The translations under genes were made by a program, and so were the position numbers. Positions 26,479-34,371 of a stretch of 64,000 bases of DNA are shown in pieces; position 1 is the first letter of the stretch, and every line of letters starts with the position of its first letter. This DNA comes from Actinokineospora terrae (GTDB taxonomy: Bacteria; Actinomycetota; Actinomycetes; Mycobacteriales; Pseudonocardiaceae): the NCBI RefSeq assembly GCF_900111175.1, contig NZ_FOGI01000003.1, positions 1 through 64,000 of the forward strand, written 5' to 3'. The notes under the pieces were generated by a model that saw only the letters and a list, made by a program, of their open reading frames with translations, did not search any database and was not told the DNA's origin.

Positions 26479-27048
26479 TCAGCCCACCCTGCGGTACGTC
26501 CCCAGCACGATGGGTCCGTCCATGGTGAACACCAGCTCGTCCCCGCGCAGCGCGTACGAGGTCGCCTTGGTCAGCACGGAGGTGTTGGGCACGTTGGCGC
26601 ACCCGATGAGCGTCGACGGGCCGTCGGTGGTGGCGCTGAAAACCCCGTTGTCCGCGTGGTAGCGACCCGCGGACCCGTTGCACCCGTCGGACGCCTCCCA
26701 GTGGCCGTCGTCGGTGAAGCGGACCAGTGGCGGCTCGCGCCGCGGGGTGTCGATGGAGCCGGTGAACCCGACGAGCGACACAGGTTCCCACTCGCCGACC
26801 ACCCCGGGGAAGGCAGGCATTTGCGCGGCTCCGGCGGTGGACGTCGCCATCTCCTGCCGGCCCCGCGCCGCCGCGAAGACCAGCCCGCCGACCAGCGCGA
26901 TCACCGCGACCCCGGCCGCCACCGCCAGCCGGGCGGTCCGCCGCCGCCGGACGCGGTGGTGGACGGCGGCCAGCATGCCGTCGCCGGTCGGGGCGTACGC
27001 GGCGCCCTCGGTGAAGGCGTCCCGCAGTCGTCGCTCCGCCTCGTTCAT
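26479..27048 (-). CDS. Membrane-anchored META-domain protein, partner of the SigE-family sigma factor
   Basis: This 189-residue protein has an N-terminal cytoplasmic segment (NEAERRLRDAFTEGAAYAPTGDGML), a basic stop (RVRRRRTAR), one membrane helix (about 41-60) and an outside META/HslJ-like domain with SDGCNGSAGRYH. The cytoplasmic head is the type seen in proteins encoded directly after SigE-family sigma factors and may bind the sigma. The start ATG at 27048 is 12 bases after the sigma stop. An anti-sigma role is inferred from this arrangement. The META domain could sense an envelope or stress signal. Confidence 0.8.
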   Translation of the reverse strand: MNEAERRLRDAFTEGAAYAPTGDGMLAAVHHRVRRRRTARLAVAAGVAVIALVGGLVFAAARGRQEMATSTAGAAQMPAFPGVVGEWEPVSLVGFTGSIDTPRREPPLVRFTDDGHWEASDGCNGSAGRYHADNGVFSATTDGPSTLIGCANVPNTSVLTKATSYALRGDELVFTMDGPIVLGTYRRVG

Positions 27049-27060
27049 CGGTCCTCCTCC

Positions 27061-27561
27061 CTACTCGCCCGCGGGCTCCATCGTCTCGCCCCACGCGGTG
27101 CGCAGGCTGTTCAGCGCCCGCGACGCCTGGGACCGCACGGTGCTCTCCGCGCAGCCCAGCAGTTCCGCGATCGCCCGGTCGTCCCGGTCCTCGTAGAAGC
27201 GCAGCACCAGCACGGCCCGTTGCCTCGGCGGCAACGCCGCGAGCGCACCCCACGTCTGCGCCCGGGCGGCCACGTTGTCGGCGTGATCACCGGCGCCGGC
27301 CACCTCGAACCACGCGTCGCCCGGTTGGACCGGCAACTCGGAGTTGGACCGTTTGCGCTGCCAGTCGATGTTGGCGTTAACCATGATGCGGCGCAGGTAG
27401 GCGTCAGGGTGGTCGGCGGCCGCTACACGACGCCAACGGCCGTGCGCCTTGAGCAACGCCGTCTGCACCAAGTCCTCGGCCAGGTGGCGGTCACCGGTAA
27501 GCAGGTACGCGAACCGCAGCAGCGCCTGGCCGCGGTCCCGCACGTACTCGTCGAAGGTCAT
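27061..27561 (-). CDS. SigE-family extracytoplasmic-function sigma factor
   Basis: This 166-residue sigma factor has region 2 (TFDEYVRDRGQALLRFAYLLTGDRHLAEDLVQTAL, LRRIMVNANIDWQRK) and region 4 (LPPRQRAVLVLRFYEDRDDRAIAELLGCAESTVRSQASRAL). The opening is the signature of the SigE subfamily common in actinomycetes. I prefer ATG 27561, six bases after a gaaaggg ribosome site; a GTG at 27567 would give two extra residues. It forms an operon with the META-domain membrane protein. Its target promoters cannot be deduced here. Confidence 0.92.
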   Translation of the reverse strand: MTFDEYVRDRGQALLRFAYLLTGDRHLAEDLVQTALLKAHGRWRRVAAADHPDAYLRRIMVNANIDWQRKRSNSELPVQPGDAWFEVAGAGDHADNVAARAQTWGALAALPPRQRAVLVLRFYEDRDDRAIAELLGCAESTVRSQASRALNSLRTAWGETMEPAGE

Positions 27562-27627
27562 CCCCACCCTTTCCGCCCTGACCTCCAGACGGAGCGGGGG
27601 GCGGGATCCGCTGCACGCGGCGTCGGA

Positions 27628-28332
27628 TCAGGTCGGCACCCGGCTGGGCACGAGCCGGAACTCGTTGCCCTCCGGGTCGTGGAAGGCGCCGTCGTACTCG
27701 GTCGCGCCCCGGGTCAGCAGGTCGGAGGCGTCGGACTCGTCGTCGGTGGCCAGCGTCAGCCGGATGCGGTTGGGGCCGCGGCGCTGGTCGGGGACGCGGA
27801 GGAACTCGATCCACGGCCCGGCCCGCTCGCTGGCCCGCAGCGCCGCGGAGTTCTCCTCGGTGTGCACCAGCGGCCACCCGGTCGCCGCCGACCAGAAGGT
27901 GGCCAGCCGGGTGGGATCGACCGCGTCGACGACGAGCGCGGCGAGCGGCCCGGTGTGGTGGTAGAGGTCCCCGGGTTCGAGGATGCAGAACTCGTTGCCC
28001 GCCGGGTCGCGGAACACCGTCCACGGCACCCCCGGCCCCTGCCCCACGTTGACCTCGACCGCCCCCACGTCGGCGGCCAGCGAGGTCAGCACCTGGTACT
28101 CGTGCGGGCTCTCCGTCGCCAGGTCCAGGTGGATCCGGTTCTTGGCCGTCTTGTCCCACCTGGCGGGAACGAAAGCCAGGTCCAACCCGCACCCGCCCAG
28201 GTCGGGCGCCACCAGGCGGTGACAACCGCCGCGCCCCGGGGTGGCGGTGCCGCCGAGCATGATGTACCAGAACTGCGCGGCGGCCGCCGGGTCGGTCGCA
28301 TCGATCACGAGACTCGCCAGCCGGGTGGACAT
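27628..28332 (-). CDS. Two-domain VOC (glyoxalase-like) protein
   Basis: The 234-residue protein has two VOC modules like the one at 25707-26435. It begins STRLASLVIDATDPAAAAQFWYIMLGG, and the first module ends with PWTVFRDPAGNEFCILEPG. The second has LAALVVDAVDPTRLATFWSAATGW and ends FHDPEGNEFRLVPSRVPT. I chose ATG 28332, which aligns with the paralogue. The upstream extension is Arg/Pro-rich and unlikely to be coding. Substrate unknown. Confidence 0.87.
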   Translation of the reverse strand: MSTRLASLVIDATDPAAAAQFWYIMLGGTATPGRGGCHRLVAPDLGGCGLDLAFVPARWDKTAKNRIHLDLATESPHEYQVLTSLAADVGAVEVNVGQGPGVPWTVFRDPAGNEFCILEPGDLYHHTGPLAALVVDAVDPTRLATFWSAATGWPLVHTEENSAALRASERAGPWIEFLRVPDQRRGPNRIRLTLATDDESDASDLLTRGATEYDGAFHDPEGNEFRLVPSRVPT

Positions 28333-28450
28333 GTCCGACACCGTAGTCCTTTCGGCGCACCGGGGTCGTTTCCCGCCTTTCCCCGCCACCGGTCGGGCGG
28401 TCGGCACCGATCCGCACCGGGGGCCGCCGAAAGAGTCCTTTGTGGAGCCG

Positions 28451-29209
28451 TCAGCGGGTGGCCAGGCGCAGGAGTGCCCAGAGTTGGGTCAGGGCGTCGA
28501 GGTCTCCGGTGCGGGTCACGGCTGGGTTGAAGACGGCGGTGCGGCCCCAGAGCCAGAGGTAGAGGGCTTGGGGTGGGCCGGACACCGTTGCGGCGGCGGA
28601 CGTCGGGGCGGCGGACAGCGCAGCCGTGGTGTGGTCTGTGGTGACTTCGGCCAGCCACGTCCGGTCCGCGGTGTGGACGGCGACCGTGGTGGCCCGGGTG
28701 CCGGAGACGCCGAGGACGGCTAGGCGATGGGTGAACCACAGGGTCAGGACCTCGTCCACGCCGTCGACCGCCACGTCCTCCGGGACCGGCGTGATGTCCC
28801 CGCCCGCAGCCGCTTGGACGTCCACGCGGTGCACGGTCGCCTCGTGGGCCATCCGGCGGCGCCAGAAGCCGTACGTCTGGTCGGTCGGGTGCCAGCCGGG
28901 GCACGGGGCGTCGGCGGCGTTGGCCTCCAGTTCGCCCAGCAGGGCGCGCAGGCCGTCGAGCAGGTAGTGCTCGACGGGTTCGCCGTCGCGGGGTTGGCGC
29001 TGCCAGGTGGTGGGGCGGGTGCCGGTGCGGATCCAGGTCAGCGCCATGCGGTAGACGCTGCCCAGGTGGCGGGTGGTCTCGCCGACGGTCAGGCCGGGGC
29101 AGCCGGGGACCGGGCGGTCCTGGTCGGCCGCCGCGGCGCTGGTTGCCAGCAGCGTGGTCTCGGTCTCCAGCACGTCGAGCAGTCGGTCCGCGGCGAGCAG
29201 CCCGGTCAC
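28451..29209 (-). CDS. Maleylpyruvate isomerase-family mycothiol-dependent enzyme
   Basis: The 252-residue protein has an N-terminal DinB/MDMPI four-helix domain (LLAADRLLDVLETETTLL, RHLGSVYRMALTWI, RRRMAHEATVHRVDVQAA) with the MAHEATVHRVD histidine cluster that binds a metal in mycothiol-dependent members. A C-terminal domain follows (about 165-252). Such enzymes transfer or isomerise thiol adducts using mycothiol, the actinobacterial low-molecular-weight thiol. The GTG start overlaps the stop of the HEPN gene in GTGA, so the two are translationally coupled. They would be induced together if the upstream LexA box works. Substrate unknown. Confidence 0.85.
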   Translation of the reverse strand: MTGLLAADRLLDVLETETTLLATSAAAADQDRPVPGCPGLTVGETTRHLGSVYRMALTWIRTGTRPTTWQRQPRDGEPVEHYLLDGLRALLGELEANAADAPCPGWHPTDQTYGFWRRRMAHEATVHRVDVQAAAGGDITPVPEDVAVDGVDEVLTLWFTHRLAVLGVSGTRATTVAVHTADRTWLAEVTTDHTTAALSAAPTSAAATVSGPPQALYLWLWGRTAVFNPAVTRTGDLDALTQLWALLRLATR

Positions 29210-29616
29210 CGCCGGGTGCCGTGCACGGCGCGGTGGATCAGCGCGAGGAACTCGGCGGTCTGCCGGTGCAGGTCCTCGGCGGCGCGCGGGCCGACCCGGC
29301 TGGTGATGCCCGCCTGCACCGCGGCGCGGGTGGCCGAGCAGGAGGCGAAGTACGCCGCCCACTCGCGCATCTCCGGGGCCACCGACGCCATCAGCGTCCA
29401 CACGCTGGTCGGCTTGGCCCGACCCCGGTGCGGGCGGCCGCGGGCGGCGAGCAGCGCGGCGGCGGCGCGCAGGGCGCACAGGTAGGACTCGGTGAACAGG
29501 TGCGCGGGGGTCGCCCGCTCCGACACCGCGGCGAACCCGCGCTCGGCCTGGCCGAGCAGGGTCACCGCGGCGGCCGGTGGTGCCTGGGTGACGGGGAAGT
29601 CCAGCGTGCTGGTCAT
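29206..29616 (-). CDS. SAV_6107-family HEPN-domain protein
   Basis: The 136-residue all-helical protein matches the SAV_6107 HEPN family: LLGQAERGFAAVS, ESYLCALRAAAALLAARGRP, SVWTLMASVAPEMREWAAYFASCSATRAAVQAG. HEPN proteins often act in RNA cleavage or in defence and toxin modules, though this subfamily is uncharacterised. In other actinobacteria it is found near DNA-damage genes, which fits the perfect LexA box 113 bases upstream. The canonical RxxxxH ribonuclease motif is not obvious here. It is the first gene of a two-gene operon. Confidence 0.85.
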   Translation of the reverse strand: MTSTLDFPVTQAPPAAAVTLLGQAERGFAAVSERATPAHLFTESYLCALRAAAALLAARGRPHRGRAKPTSVWTLMASVAPEMREWAAYFASCSATRAAVQAGITSRVGPRAAEDLHRQTAEFLALIHRAVHGTRR

Positions 29617-29728
29617 CTAGGGCCTCCTCCCGATCGAGACGTCACGAACGACAGCGACGAACCCGCCGAGGGGAAGCCGGCGGCGCCCGGTGGTGAGGCG
29701 CTTCCCCCGCCCCACCACCGGGCATCGT

Positions 29729-29744
29729 TCGAACTCATGTTCGA
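29729..29744. promoter_or_regulatory. Perfect LexA (SOS) box upstream of the HEPN operon
   Basis: TCGAACtcatGTTCGA is an exact match to the actinobacterial LexA operator TCGAAC-N4-GTTCGA, and the flanking bases extend the palindrome. It lies in the divergent spacer, 113 bases from the HEPN start and 104 from the YbaK-like start. It could control either, most likely the minus-strand HEPN operon. Confidence 0.88.
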
Positions 29745-29847
29745 ACAAAGTCAGCGTAACCCGTGGTGGGACCGGGTTCAAGCGAACTCCGGTGTGACGT
29801 GGCGGGGGTGTGGGGCGCGGCCGGGCGGCGGGTGGTGTGATGGAGCG

Positions 29848-30357
29848 GTGAGCACACCCGAGCACCGCGGGGTCACCGCGATCGCCGACGCCCTGCGCGC
29901 GGCCGGACTGCCCGAGGCCGCGGCCGGGATCCGCTTCCTCGACGACGACGTGCGCACCGCCGCCGCGGCCGCCGAGGCGATAGGCGTGCCGGTCGGCGCG
30001 ATCGCCAACAGTCTCGTGTTCGTCGCGGACGGATCGCCGCTACTGGTCCTGACCTCGGGTGATCACCGCGCCGACACTACGAAGCTCGCCGCGCTCGTAG
30101 GCGTCACCGAGGTCGGTAAGGCCACCCCCGCGTTCGTCCGGGAGCACACCGGCCAGGCCATCGGCGGCGTGGCCCCGATCGGGCACCCGGCGCCGTTGCG
30201 CACCCTGGTGGACAGCCACCTGGAGCGGTACCCGGTGGTCTGGGCGGCGGCCGGTCACCCCAAGTCGGTGTTCCCCACGACCTACGCCGATCTGGTGACC
30301 CTCACCGGGGGCACGGCTGCGCGGGTCGGCGTCGAGGAGGATGATCCGTCCTCGTGA
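29848..30357 (+). CDS. YbaK/EbsC-family aminoacyl-tRNA deacylase
   Basis: The 169-residue protein belongs to the YbaK/ProX trans-editing family, which removes wrong amino acids from tRNA. Recognisable parts are GVPVGAIANSLVFVADGSPLLVLTSGDHRAD, LAALVGVTEVGKATPAFVREHTGQAIGGVAPIGH and a late WAAAGHPKSVFPTTY with the conserved GHP and K. GTG 29848 gives the expected N-terminal length. It is translationally coupled to the acetyltransferase through GTGA at 30354-30357. Confidence 0.9.
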   Translation: MSTPEHRGVTAIADALRAAGLPEAAAGIRFLDDDVRTAAAAAEAIGVPVGAIANSLVFVADGSPLLVLTSGDHRADTTKLAALVGVTEVGKATPAFVREHTGQAIGGVAPIGHPAPLRTLVDSHLERYPVVWAAAGHPKSVFPTTYADLVTLTGGTAARVGVEEDDPSS

Positions 30358-30923
30358 CCGCCGCTCCCTCACCCCGCGTCGCCCGCTTCGCCGAGCTGAC
30401 CGGCGACGACCTGCGGAGTCGCCTGCGCGAGGCGCTGGTGCTGTACGTGAACGCCATGCGCTACCCCAAGGGCACCGCCGAGCAGCGGGCCCCGATGTGG
30501 CTGGCGCACATGCTGCGGGTCGGGTGGCGCTGCGTGGCCGCGTTCGACGCCGAGGACCGGATGGCGGGCATCGCCTACGGCTACCAGGGCGCCCCCGGGC
30601 AGTGGTGGCACGAGCAGGTCAAGCGCGGGGTCACCGAGCGGCACGGCCACGAGGTCGCCGAGCGGTGGATGGAGGACTACTTCGAGCTCACCGAGCTGCA
30701 CGTGCGCCCGGACAGCCAGGGGCAGGGCATCGGCGGCGAGCTGATCCGCAAACTGGTGGCGGGTACGGGTAACGCGCACGTGCTGCTGTCCACGCCCGAG
30801 GGGCCTTCCCGGGCGTGGAACCTCTACCGCAAGCTGGACTTCGTCGACGTACTACGCGAGTACCAGTTCGCGGGGGATCCACGCCCGTTCGGCGTCCTCG
30901 GTCGTACCCTGCCGCTTGCCTAG
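30354..30923 (+). CDS. GNAT-family N-acetyltransferase (Rv2170-like)
   Basis: The 189-residue GNAT protein has the acetyl-CoA pyrophosphate-binding loop in LHVRPDSQGQGIGGELIRKLV and the later NLYRKLDFVDV segment. N-terminal residues LREALVLYVNAMRYPKGTAEQRAPMWLAHM form the substrate side. Its position just before the DUF885 gene and lppM matches mycobacterial Rv2170, where the homologue is an acetyltransferase of disputed substrate. The GTG start overlaps the YbaK-like stop. The substrate is not predictable here. Confidence 0.88.
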   Translation: MTAAPSPRVARFAELTGDDLRSRLREALVLYVNAMRYPKGTAEQRAPMWLAHMLRVGWRCVAAFDAEDRMAGIAYGYQGAPGQWWHEQVKRGVTERHGHEVAERWMEDYFELTELHVRPDSQGQGIGGELIRKLVAGTGNAHVLLSTPEGPSRAWNLYRKLDFVDVLREYQFAGDPRPFGVLGRTLPLA

Positions 30924-32587
30924 ATAGCCGCCAGCCGCTCGCGCAGCGTGTCGAGCCCCATAGCGCCCATCACCAACGCGTCCTGGTGGAAAGCCTTGAG
31001 GTCGAACGCGTCGCCCCTACGGGCCTTGGCCTCGTCGCGGGCCTGTAGCCACAACCGCTCACCCAGCTTGTACGTGGGCGCTTGCCCCGGCCAGCCCAGG
31101 TAGCGGTCGATCTCGTCGTGCACGTGGGTCGGGTCGGTGATGGTGCGGGTGAGCATGAACTCCAGGCCCAGCTCGGGGGTCCACCGCTCGCCGGGGTGGA
31201 AGCCGTGCCCCGACGGGATCCGCAGCTTGAGGTGCATGCCGATGTCGACGATCACCCGCGCCGCGCGGAACAGGTGCGCGTCGAGCATGCCGAGCAGGTC
31301 GCCGTCGTCGGACAGGTAGCCGAACTCGCGCATCAGCCGCTCGGCGTAGAGCGCCCAGCCCTCGCCGTGCGCGGGCACCCAGGTCAGCAGGCGCTGGAAC
31401 CGGTTGAGGTCGGCCGCCTGGTAGACCGCCGTGGCGATCTGCAGGTGGTGACCGGGGACGCCCTCGTGGTAGACGGTGGTGACCTCGCGCCAGGTCGAGA
31501 AGTCCTCGCGCTCGGCTGGCACGGACCACCACATGCGGCCGGGGCGCACCCAGTCGTCGGTGGGGCCGGTGTAGTAGGCGCCGACGCTGCCGCCGGGCGG
31601 GGCGATGCGGCACTCCAGGCGCATCAACGGGTCCGGGATCTCGAAGTGCACCCCGCGCAGGTCGGCCAGCGCCTGGTCCGACAGCCGCTGCATCCACTCC
31701 TCCAGCGCCTTCTGGCCCCGGACCTGGTAGCGCGGGTCGGCGTCGAGCACGGCGGCGGCCTCGGCGATCGACGCCCCGGCGGAGATCCGGTCGGCGACCT
31801 GCTTCATCTCCGCTTCCAGCCGGGTGAACTCGGCCCAGCCCCACTCGTAGGCCTCGTGCAGGTCGAGCCGGGCGCCGGTGAACTCGCGCGACCACAGGCG
31901 GTACCGGTCCTCGCCCACGGCGTCCTCGGAGGGCGCCTTACCGGCGAGCTCGCCGGTAAGGAAGTCGGCGAGACCCGCGTAGGCGCTAGAGGCGCCCGCG
32001 GCCGCCGCGTCGAGGTCTGAGCGCAGCGCGCCCTCGACCTGGGCGCCGGAGACGAGGTCGGTGAAGAACGAGGTGGACCAGGTGCGGCACTGGTCGGCGA
32101 CCTTGGTGACCTGGCGCAGCGCGGCGACGTCACCCTTGGCGGCCGCGGCGCGCAGCGACCGCTGGTACCCGGCGAGCGCGGTCGGCACCTGGCCGAGCCG
32201 GGCGGCGATGACGGCCCAGTCGTCGGCGGTGTCGTTGGGCATCAGGTCGAACACCTGCCGCACGTCCTGCGGCGGCGAGGCGATCACGTTCAGGTCGGCG
32301 AGCCGCTCACCGGCCTCGAACAGCTCGACCTGCAGCCCGACCCGCTCGGTGAACACGGCCTTGGCGTTGGCCTCGCCCGCGTCGGCTGGCTCGACGCCGC
32401 CGATGGCGGCCAGCGCGGCCTTGGCCAGGTCGGCGCGGGCGGTGATGCCGTCCGGGGACAGGTCGGGCAGGTCGCGGTCGTGCCCGGCGACACCGACCAG
32501 GGTCGCCAGGATCGGGTCGGCGGCGGCGATGTCGTCGACGTAGCGGTCGCAGATCTGGTGCACGCCGTCGTGCGGGGAGGACGCCAT
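30920..32587 (-). CDS. DUF885-family metallopeptidase-like protein
   Basis: The 555-residue protein has the zinc-peptidase-like motif YHEGVPGHH (H374, E375, H380, H381), the hallmark of the DUF885 family. There is no signal peptide, so it should be cytoplasmic. Other conserved stretches are RMWWSVPAER and WALYAERLMREFGYLSD. Its end overlaps the end of the converging acetyltransferase by four bases. Start ATG 32587 is followed by the normal SSPHDGVHQICDRYVDDI lead. Peptidase activity is inferred from the family. Confidence 0.88.
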   Translation of the reverse strand: MASSPHDGVHQICDRYVDDIAAADPILATLVGVAGHDRDLPDLSPDGITARADLAKAALAAIGGVEPADAGEANAKAVFTERVGLQVELFEAGERLADLNVIASPPQDVRQVFDLMPNDTADDWAVIAARLGQVPTALAGYQRSLRAAAAKGDVAALRQVTKVADQCRTWSTSFFTDLVSGAQVEGALRSDLDAAAAGASSAYAGLADFLTGELAGKAPSEDAVGEDRYRLWSREFTGARLDLHEAYEWGWAEFTRLEAEMKQVADRISAGASIAEAAAVLDADPRYQVRGQKALEEWMQRLSDQALADLRGVHFEIPDPLMRLECRIAPPGGSVGAYYTGPTDDWVRPGRMWWSVPAEREDFSTWREVTTVYHEGVPGHHLQIATAVYQAADLNRFQRLLTWVPAHGEGWALYAERLMREFGYLSDDGDLLGMLDAHLFRAARVIVDIGMHLKLRIPSGHGFHPGERWTPELGLEFMLTRTITDPTHVHDEIDRYLGWPGQAPTYKLGERLWLQARDEAKARRGDAFDLKAFHQDALVMGAMGLDTLRERLAAI

Positions 32588-32650
32588 GGTCAGCCACGTT
32601 ACCCAACAGTCGGCGGCGGGCGCGGTGGACGGGTACGGCAGGATGACCGC

Positions 32651-33352
32651 GTGCACCAGGTCACGCGACGCCCCCGATCCCGTTCGCGCAGGTGGGCGGC
32701 CCTGATCCCGCTCACCCTGCTGGCGCTGGTCACCCTCTCCGGGTGTGTGCGGGTGCAGGCCTCGTTCGCGGTGTCCGAGGACGACCTGGTCTCCGGCCAG
32801 CTGGTGGTGGCCTCCGTCGCGGTCAAGCAGGGCGATGTCGGCCCCGCGCTGACCATCCCGCCCGAGCTCAAGGGCAAGGTCCGCGCGCAGGGCTACACCG
32901 CGGACGGCTACGTGGGCCAGACCGTCACCTTCCAGGGCCTGTCGTTCCCCGAGGTGACCGTGCTGGCCGAGTCGATCACCGCGGGCAAGCAGTACCGGCT
33001 CAGCTTCCGCCGTTCGGGTGACCTGGTGACGATGGCCGGGTCGGTCGACCTGACCGAGCTGCCCGCGGACCGGGCCGAGGTGCAGGTGACGGTGACCTTC
33101 CCCGGCACGGTCACCAGGACCAACGGCATCAACGACAACGGCACGATCAACTGGAAGCCCAAGCCGGGCGCGGTGACCGAGTTCGACGCCGCGGTCCAGT
33201 ACACCGACAAGTCGGGCGTCTCCTGGACCAAGTGGGTCACCATCGTCGGCGCGTCCGCCATCGGGGTGGCGCTGCTGGTGCTGGCGCTGGCGTTCTTCAC
33301 CCACAAGCGGTCGGTGCGCGCCGCGGGCCCACCGACCGTCCGCCGCTACTAG
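32651..33352 (+). CDS. lppM: LppM-family lipoprotein
   Basis: The 233-residue protein starts with a basic segment, a hydrophobic core and the lipobox TLSGC, giving a lipidated C32. The exported part is the LppM beta-rich domain (VSEDDLVSGQLVVASVAVKQG, YTADGYVGQTVTFQGLSF). A C-terminal membrane helix (about 199-217, ending in HKRSVRAA) follows. In M. tuberculosis LppM (Rv2171) affects phagocytosis and envelope traffic. The order GNAT, lppM, metF-like, prenyl synthase is the Rv2170-Rv2173 order. GTG 32651 gives the shortest sensible signal; an ATG at 32643 is out of frame. Confidence 0.88.
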   Translation: MHQVTRRPRSRSRRWAALIPLTLLALVTLSGCVRVQASFAVSEDDLVSGQLVVASVAVKQGDVGPALTIPPELKGKVRAQGYTADGYVGQTVTFQGLSFPEVTVLAESITAGKQYRLSFRRSGDLVTMAGSVDLTELPADRAEVQVTVTFPGTVTRTNGINDNGTINWKPKPGAVTEFDAAVQYTDKSGVSWTKWVTIVGASAIGVALLVLALAFFTHKRSVRAAGPPTVRRY

Positions 33353-33363
33353 CCGCTACCGGC

Positions 33364-34245
33364 TCAGGTCCTGGCGGGCACCAGGCCGAGCCGGTTGACG
33401 ACCTCCTTGGTCGCCTTGGACCGGTTGAACGTGTAGAAGTGCAGCCCCGACACGCCCTCGGCCAGCAGCCGCTCGCTGACCTCGGTGGCCAGGTCGATGC
33501 CCGCGGCGCGGAAGGACTTGGCGTCGGTGTGCGGTTCCAGCAGCGCCGAGATGCGCGCGGGCACCGGGGCGCCGGAGAGCTCGATGGTCTTGGCCAGCGT
33601 CTTGCGGGTGGTGATCGGCATGATGCCGGGCAGCAGGTCCGCGTCGCAGCCGCGGGCGGCGACCCGGTCGCGCAGCCGCAGGAAGTCCTCGGGCTCGAAG
33701 AACAGCTGGGCGATGGCGAAGTCGGCGCCCGCGCGCAGCTTGCGCACCAGGTTGTCGGTGTCGGCGTCGAGGTCGGCCGAGCGCGGGTGGCCGTAGGGGA
33801 ACGCGGCGACGCCGACGCAGAAGTCGCCGAGTTCGCGGACCAGCCGGACCAGCTCGTCGGCGTAGTGCAGGCCGTCGGGGTGCGCGGACCACTCGCCGTT
33901 GGGGTCACCGGGCGGGTCGCCGCGCAGCGCCAGGATGTTGCGGATGCCGAGCGCGGCGTACCAGCCGATGACGTTGCGCAGCTCGGCGATGGAGTGGTCG
34001 ACGGCGGTCAGGTGGGCCATCGACACCAGGGTGGTCTCCCTGGCCACGCGCCCGGTGGTGCGGATGGTGCGGTCGCGGCTGGAGCCGCCCGCGCCGTAGG
34101 TGACGGAGACGAAGGCGGGGTCGAGGCCCTCGAGCTCGCGGATGGCGTTCCACAGGCGTTGCTCGTCGGCGCTGTCGCGGGGTGGCATGAACTCCACCGA
34201 GAACACCGGCCTGCCCACGCGGATGCGCTGCACCACGGTCGTCAT
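33364..34245 (-). CDS. metF: Methylenetetrahydrofolate reductase family protein
   Basis: The 293-residue TIM-barrel flavoprotein reduces 5,10-methylene-THF to 5-methyl-THF for methionine synthesis. Motifs are FSVEFMPPRDSADEQRLW near the start, VSVTYGAGGSSRDRTI, HLTAVDHS, NILALRGDPPGDP and AIAQLFFEPEDFLRL, then GIMPITTRKTLAKTIELSGAPVP. Position equals Rv2172c, an unusual mycobacterial MetF. It converges with lppM with 11 bases between stops and diverges from the prenyl synthase. Confidence 0.93.
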   Translation of the reverse strand: MTTVVQRIRVGRPVFSVEFMPPRDSADEQRLWNAIRELEGLDPAFVSVTYGAGGSSRDRTIRTTGRVARETTLVSMAHLTAVDHSIAELRNVIGWYAALGIRNILALRGDPPGDPNGEWSAHPDGLHYADELVRLVRELGDFCVGVAAFPYGHPRSADLDADTDNLVRKLRAGADFAIAQLFFEPEDFLRLRDRVAARGCDADLLPGIMPITTRKTLAKTIELSGAPVPARISALLEPHTDAKSFRAAGIDLATEVSERLLAEGVSGLHFYTFNRSKATKEVVNRLGLVPART

Positions 34246-34371
34246 GGGGCAAGCCTAGCGAAGTACCGCCCTGTGGAACCCCGGTCCTGAGGTCTGGACA
34301 ACCCGGGGTGCCGGTCACACTGGCCGACCCCCGGTTGCCCCTGGCCAGGCCGCCCGGCGCACGATAGGCGG

